From: Cyanobacteria bacterium UBA11153
Lineage (GTDB): Bacteria; Cyanobacteriota; Cyanobacteriia; Cyanobacteriales; Coleofasciculaceae
Direction of reading: 5' to 3'
NCBI GenBank assembly: GCA_003511885.1
Contig: DOIX01000155.1
Span: forward strand, 1 to 27,783
DNA: 27,783 bases
Shown here: positions 24,930-27,783 of the stretch, piece by piece
Layout: every line of letters starts with the position of its first letter
Numbering within the stretch: position 1 is the first letter of the stretch
Notes under the pieces: model-generated
The model's database searches: none
What the model saw: only the letters and a program-made list of their open reading frames with translations
What the model was told of the DNA's origin: nothing
Made by a program: the position numbers and the translations under genes

Positions 24930-25257
24930 TCAACGATTTTGTAACAACTGTTGGTAGCGTTTTTGTCCAATTTCGATATTTTTTTTTGGCGGTTTTCTGA
25001 GTTTTCTTCTGGAAGGCGTGGAGAACGTAAATGGCTTCTTCAAATCTAGCAATATAGAATATCCGATAGGCATTTCCTGTCCGAATCCTAATTTCTTCAA
25101 CACCTTTGCCAACGATCGACATGGGTTTAAAGTCTGATGGTTGTGCGCCTTGCTGAAGTGTCCAAAGTGCAAAACCTGCTTCTTTTCGGGCATCATCAGG
25201 AAGAGATTGGATTTCTTCGCGGGCAGCGCCAACCCACCGAATCGGTTTGATGGTCAT
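24930..25257 (-). pseudogene. HigB/RelE-type toxin with frameshift at an A9 run
   Basis: The N-terminus MTIKPIRWVGAAREEIQSLP and AYRIFYIARFEEAIYVLHAF, then QKKTQKTAKK, are those of phage Gp49-like/HigB mRNA interferases. The normal family ending (NIEIGQKRYQQLLQNR, stop at 24930-24932) is in another frame. Dropping one A from the A9 run (24979-24987 read on the minus strand) restores a 108-residue toxin. As written, the frame fuses toxin and antitoxin into 214 residues ending at 24613. This may be a mutation, a sequencing error or slippage; I cannot tell which. The frame is open upstream of this ATG to 25512 but has no start codon there. Confidence 0.75.
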
Positions 25258-25512
25258 CTCTAAGGCTTGTTGGCAGACTGAGTTGCCCTGAAGTCCTGCT
25301 TGAATAATAGAATTTGGATCGGTTAGACTTTGAGAAGTATCCCCACTTTTGCTTTTGAAAAAGTTATGTATTCTTACTAAGCCAGGGCGGGAAAGAACAA
25401 ATTCGTAACTAATAGAATGGTTTTCTTTATGTTCGTTTTCTATTAAATAAAGGACAAATTTTCTTTCACGATCGGTTCGAGCAGCAAAATCTGCGTGTCC
25501 TCCCTCAGAGGT
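25258..25512 (-). pseudogene. Open frame without start, upstream of the toxin
   Basis: 85 sense codons (from TSEGGHADFAARTDRERKF through FVLSRPGLVRIHNFF to VCQQALE) in the toxin's frame, beginning right after a stop at 25513-25515. No ATG, GTG or TTG was seen in frame. It overlaps the fragment at 25443-25865 in a different frame and could be its shifted continuation. Not recognised. Confidence 0.3.
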
Positions 25513-25865
25513 CTAGTCCATTTTAGTATTTCTCGGATAAGGGTATCGGGAGAATTCGTTTTTTGCTTTAATTGAGGTCTAAATTTTTGGACTACCTCAA
25601 CGGCTTCTATTGTGGCTTGCTGAATATCTGAATTTGTAGCTAATTGCCACATTTCCCAAACTAAACTGCGAATTATAAATTTAACTTCTAAATCGCTAAC
25701 TCGATCTCTATGATTTATCCATTCTATTGCTTTATCTAAATCACGTTCTTTTAACAGAAGCAATTCATTACTACAACCGGAATTTTCCCAAGCTTTAAAG
25801 GTTCTTGCATAAGGACAAGTCTCTAAAAGTTTCTTATCAACCCATGGGATCTGTCCCAGCCATCG
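25443..25865 (-). pseudogene. Truncated fragment resembling an nSTAND-type region
   Basis: The frame is open from a stop at 25962-25964 down to 25443, but the first start-like codon (TTG) is at 25763 and protein-like sequence begins earlier, at about WLGQIPWVDKKLLETCPYAR. The layout PYARTFKAWE...LLLLKERDLDKAIEW...VKFIIRSL resembles the segment after the ATPase in cyanobacterial NACHT/nSTAND WD40 proteins. Neither the NTPase domain nor WD repeats are present. It is therefore a fragment; the family guess is weak. Confidence 0.4.
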
Positions 25866-25983
25866 ACTAGTGGGCGAATTGGAAGACCTACTCTGGGCAT
25901 CGCAGTTGGTTTGGTTTGGATGGAGGGGTGAGTTCCCATAATGGCGGTAATGGGCTACACTCTAATTCGGCTCTCTGTTTTGT

Positions 25984-25989
25984 TATAAT
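25984..25989 (+). promoter_or_regulatory. Possible -10 element of rpmE
   Basis: TATAAT 68 nt before the rpmE start; the -35 region is poor. rpmE is cut off from the main operon, so it needs a promoter in this area. Confidence 0.4.
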
Positions 25990-26057
25990 ATAACGAAGCA
26001 CTCAAGACCAAATACTAGGATTTTAATTTGAAACCCCAAAGCGGGTTGTGATTTATC

Positions 26058-26303
26058 ATGGCAAAATCTGACATTCATCCCAAGTGGTATCCAGAAGCCA
26101 AAGTCTACTGCAACGGACAAGTTGTGATGACGGTTGGCTCAACCAAACCAGAACTTCATGTCGATGTTTGGTCTGGTAACCATCCCTTTTTCACCGGAAC
26201 CCAGAAAATTATTGACACCGAAGGACGGGTGGAACGCTTTATGCGTAAATATGGCATGATGGAAAATACTGGCGGAGCAGCCGCTAAGTCTAAAGAAAAA
26301 TAG
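26058..26303 (+). CDS. rpmE: 50S ribosomal protein L31
   Basis: 81 residues. L31 links the 50S central protuberance to the 30S head. The sequence has one cysteine (C18, in VYCNGQ), so it is the non-zinc (C-minus) form usual in cyanobacteria. STKPELHVDVWSGNHPFFTG and GRVERFMRKYGM are typical. It normally sits right after rpsI; the accessory island separates them here. prfA follows. Confidence 0.96.
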   Translation: MAKSDIHPKWYPEAKVYCNGQVVMTVGSTKPELHVDVWSGNHPFFTGTQKIIDTEGRVERFMRKYGMMENTGGAAAKSKEK

Positions 26304-26498
26304 CGCAGAAAGTGGGAGTGTGAAGGATGAACTGTGAAGGCTAAGGCTGACAAGGAATATTTATCCAGCATTGGGATTTTTTGTCAAGCAAATAAACCTT
26401 CTAATTCTTCACCCCTGAGACTTCCTCCTCCCGTTCAAAAATTAAACTTCACACTTCATACTTTCTCACGCTATTTAATGGAGCTGCGCGCAAAAGTC

Positions 26499-27593
26499 AT
26501 GGCGGAAACTTATCTACTCTCAAAACTGGAATCAGTAGAACAAACATTTAATGAATTAACCCGGCGTTTGGCAGATCCAGATATTGCCACAGATCCCAAT
26601 GAAATGCAACGGGTAGCAAAGGCACGTTCCTCTTTGGAAGAGGTAGTCCAAACTTACGAGATCTGGAAAATAGCTAAAGATGAATTAGCTGGGGCAAGGC
26701 AAGTATTGAAAGAAGCAGGTAGCGATCCAGAATTGCAAGAAATCGCTGCCATGGAAGTTGAGGAATTGCAGGAAAAGTTAGAGTATTTAGAAATGCGCCT
26801 TAAAATACTCCTTCTGCCTCGCGATCCTAATGATGATAAGAATATCATGTTGGAAATTCGCGCTGGAACAGGTGGAGATGAAGCTAGTATCTGGGCTGGT
26901 GACTTATTGCGGATGTATTCTCGTTATGCCGAAACTCAAAATTGGCGAGTGAAGTTATTAAGCGAATCTACCGCCGATATGGGTGGATTTAAGGAAGCAA
27001 TCCTGGAAATTCAGGGCGAACAAGTTTACAGTAAACTGAAGTTTGAAGCAGGTGTCCATCGCGTCCAAAGAGTGCCAGTGACAGAAGCAGGGGGAAGAGT
27101 TCATACATCAACAGCAACAGTGGCAATTATGCCTGAAGTTGATGATGTGGAAATTCATATCGATCCGAAAGAAATAGAAATGACGACGGCAAGATCCGGC
27201 GGTGCAGGTGGACAAAATGTCAACAAAGTGGAAACAGCAGTAGATTTATTTCACAAACCTACAGGAATTCGCGTATTTTGTACCGAAGAGCGATCGCAAT
27301 TACAAAACCGGGAACGTGCTATGCAGATTCTCCGTGCTAAGTTGTACGAGATGAAGTTAAGAGAACAACAAGAAGCTGTATCATCAATGCGGCGCTCTCA
27401 GGTAGGCACTGGTTCCCGTTCTGAAAAAATTCGCACTTATAATTATAAGGATAATCGGGTTACCGATCATCGCTTGGGGCAGAATTACTCTCTCAATCCA
27501 GTTTTAGAAGGAGATATTGAATCTTTGATTCAATCTTGTATTAGTCAGGATCAACAGGAACGTTTGCAGGAGTTAGCGGCTTCTCAGTCGTAA
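26499..27593 (+). CDS. prfA: Peptide chain release factor 1
   Basis: 364 residues from the ATG at 26499. RF1 reads UAA and UAG and triggers peptidyl-tRNA hydrolysis. The stop-codon-reading tripeptide region [16 protein letters not shown] and the catalytic GGQ ([15 protein letters not shown]) are both present. The start fits the family N-terminus ([17 protein letters not shown]). The frame is open upstream to 26334 and also has an ATG at 26478, but the added residues are unlike RF1. No strong Shine-Dalgarno is seen. It follows rpmE by 195 nt. Confidence 0.97.
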   Translation: MAETYLLSKLESVEQTFNELTRRLADPDIATDPNEMQRVAKARSSLEEVVQTYEIWKIAKDELAGARQVLKEAGSDPELQEIAAMEVEELQEKLEYLEMRLKILLLPRDPNDDKNIMLEIRAGTGGDEASIWAGDLLRMYSRYAETQNWRVKLLSESTADMGGFKEAILEIQGEQVYSKLKFEAGVHRVQRVPVTEAGGRVHTSTATVAIMPEVDDVEIHIDPKEIEMTTARSGGAGGQNVNKVETAVDLFHKPTGIRVFCTEERSQLQNRERAMQILRAKLYEMKLREQQEAVSSMRRSQVGTGSRSEKIRTYNYKDNRVTDHRLGQNYSLNPVLEGDIESLIQSCISQDQQERLQELAASQS

Positions 27594-27613
27594 TCAATCG
27601 GGGAATTATTCAA

Positions 27614-27783
27614 AAGGTTTGTCGCCCGAATGTTTGTCGTGGAGGCTTCGGTGAAGCATTCGGGAATATTTTTCGTGAAGTTGTCAAGGTTTGTCGCCCG
27701 AATGTTTGTCGTGGGGGGAGGGTGAAGCATTCGGATATCAATATTTTTTGTGAAGTTGTCAAGGTTTGTCGCCCGAATGTTTG
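27614..27783. repeat. 72-75 bp tandem repeat at the window end
   Basis: Units begin with AAGGTTTGTCGCCCGAATG at 27614, 27686 and 27761 (periods 72 and 75 bp); the third is cut by the window edge. Each full unit contains CCGAATG ... CATTCGG as an inverted pair, so each copy can fold into a hairpin. CGCCCGAATG also occurs near 2335, linking it to the TAGGGGCGA/GCATTCGGG-type elements. Confidence 0.9.

Noticed and set aside
26334..26498. Longer prfA start
   Set aside because: The added 55 residues are not RF1-like, and the family N-terminus begins at 26499.

Overview
The window is a cyanobacterial chromosome segment carrying the ribosomal-protein supercluster. The order is rplC-D-W-B, rpsS, rplV, rpsC, rplP, rpmC, rpsQ, rplN-X-E, rpsH, rplF-R, rpsE, rplO, secY, adk, infA, rpmJ, rpsM-K, rpoA, rplQ, truA, rplM, rpsI, then rpmE-prfA after an interruption. 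A cyanobacterial source is supported by the cluster starting at rplC (rpsJ not adjacent), the absence of rpmD and of rpsN between rplE and rpsH, truA directly after rplQ, a short-LID adenylate kinase, the cyanobacterial Ser/Thr kinase family, and many HIP1 octamers GCGATCGC (near 4.03, 6.16, 8.41, 9.75, 11.45, 12.70, 14.61, 18.38, 20.05, 21.90, 24.58 and 27.29 kb). Abundant heptamer repeats suggest a filamentous form, possibly Oscillatoria/Microcoleus-like; this is only a guess.

Layout. 24-1844 (minus): secreted DUF4347/Calx-beta/RTX protein whose N-terminus is encoded by palindromic repeats. 1845-2839: repeats, a candidate promoter and a long leader. 2840-20449 (plus): 29 genes for ribosomal proteins, RNA polymerase alpha, the Sec translocon, adenylate kinase, IF-1 and a tRNA pseudouridine synthase. 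A consensus internal promoter precedes rpmJ and a probable terminator follows rpsI. 20450-26057: about 5.6 kb accessory island with a TnpB remnant, two tandem paralogous membrane Ser/Thr kinases, a small membrane protein, a HigB/HigA-like toxin-antitoxin pair whose toxin frame is shifted at an A9 tract, and broken reading frames. 26058-27593: rpmE and prfA. 27614-27783: 72-75 bp tandem repeats running off the window.

The most striking unexplained structure is in the ribosomal operon gaps. They are inflated to 100-245 nt and filled by arrays of 7-nt units (or 14-nt double units). Often a G/T-rich array follows a stop codon and a complementary A/C-rich array leads into the next start codon. Several genes behind such arrays (rplD, rpsS, rplP, rpsE, rplO, truA) show no Shine-Dalgarno sequence, and in truA the array is itself translated as an N-terminal extension. 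The arrays may act as unstructured, SD-independent ribosome entry leaders opposed by sequestering arms. That role is inference; the repeats and their heptad register are read directly from the sequence. All gene calls come from reading the sequence and family knowledge; no database search was run.
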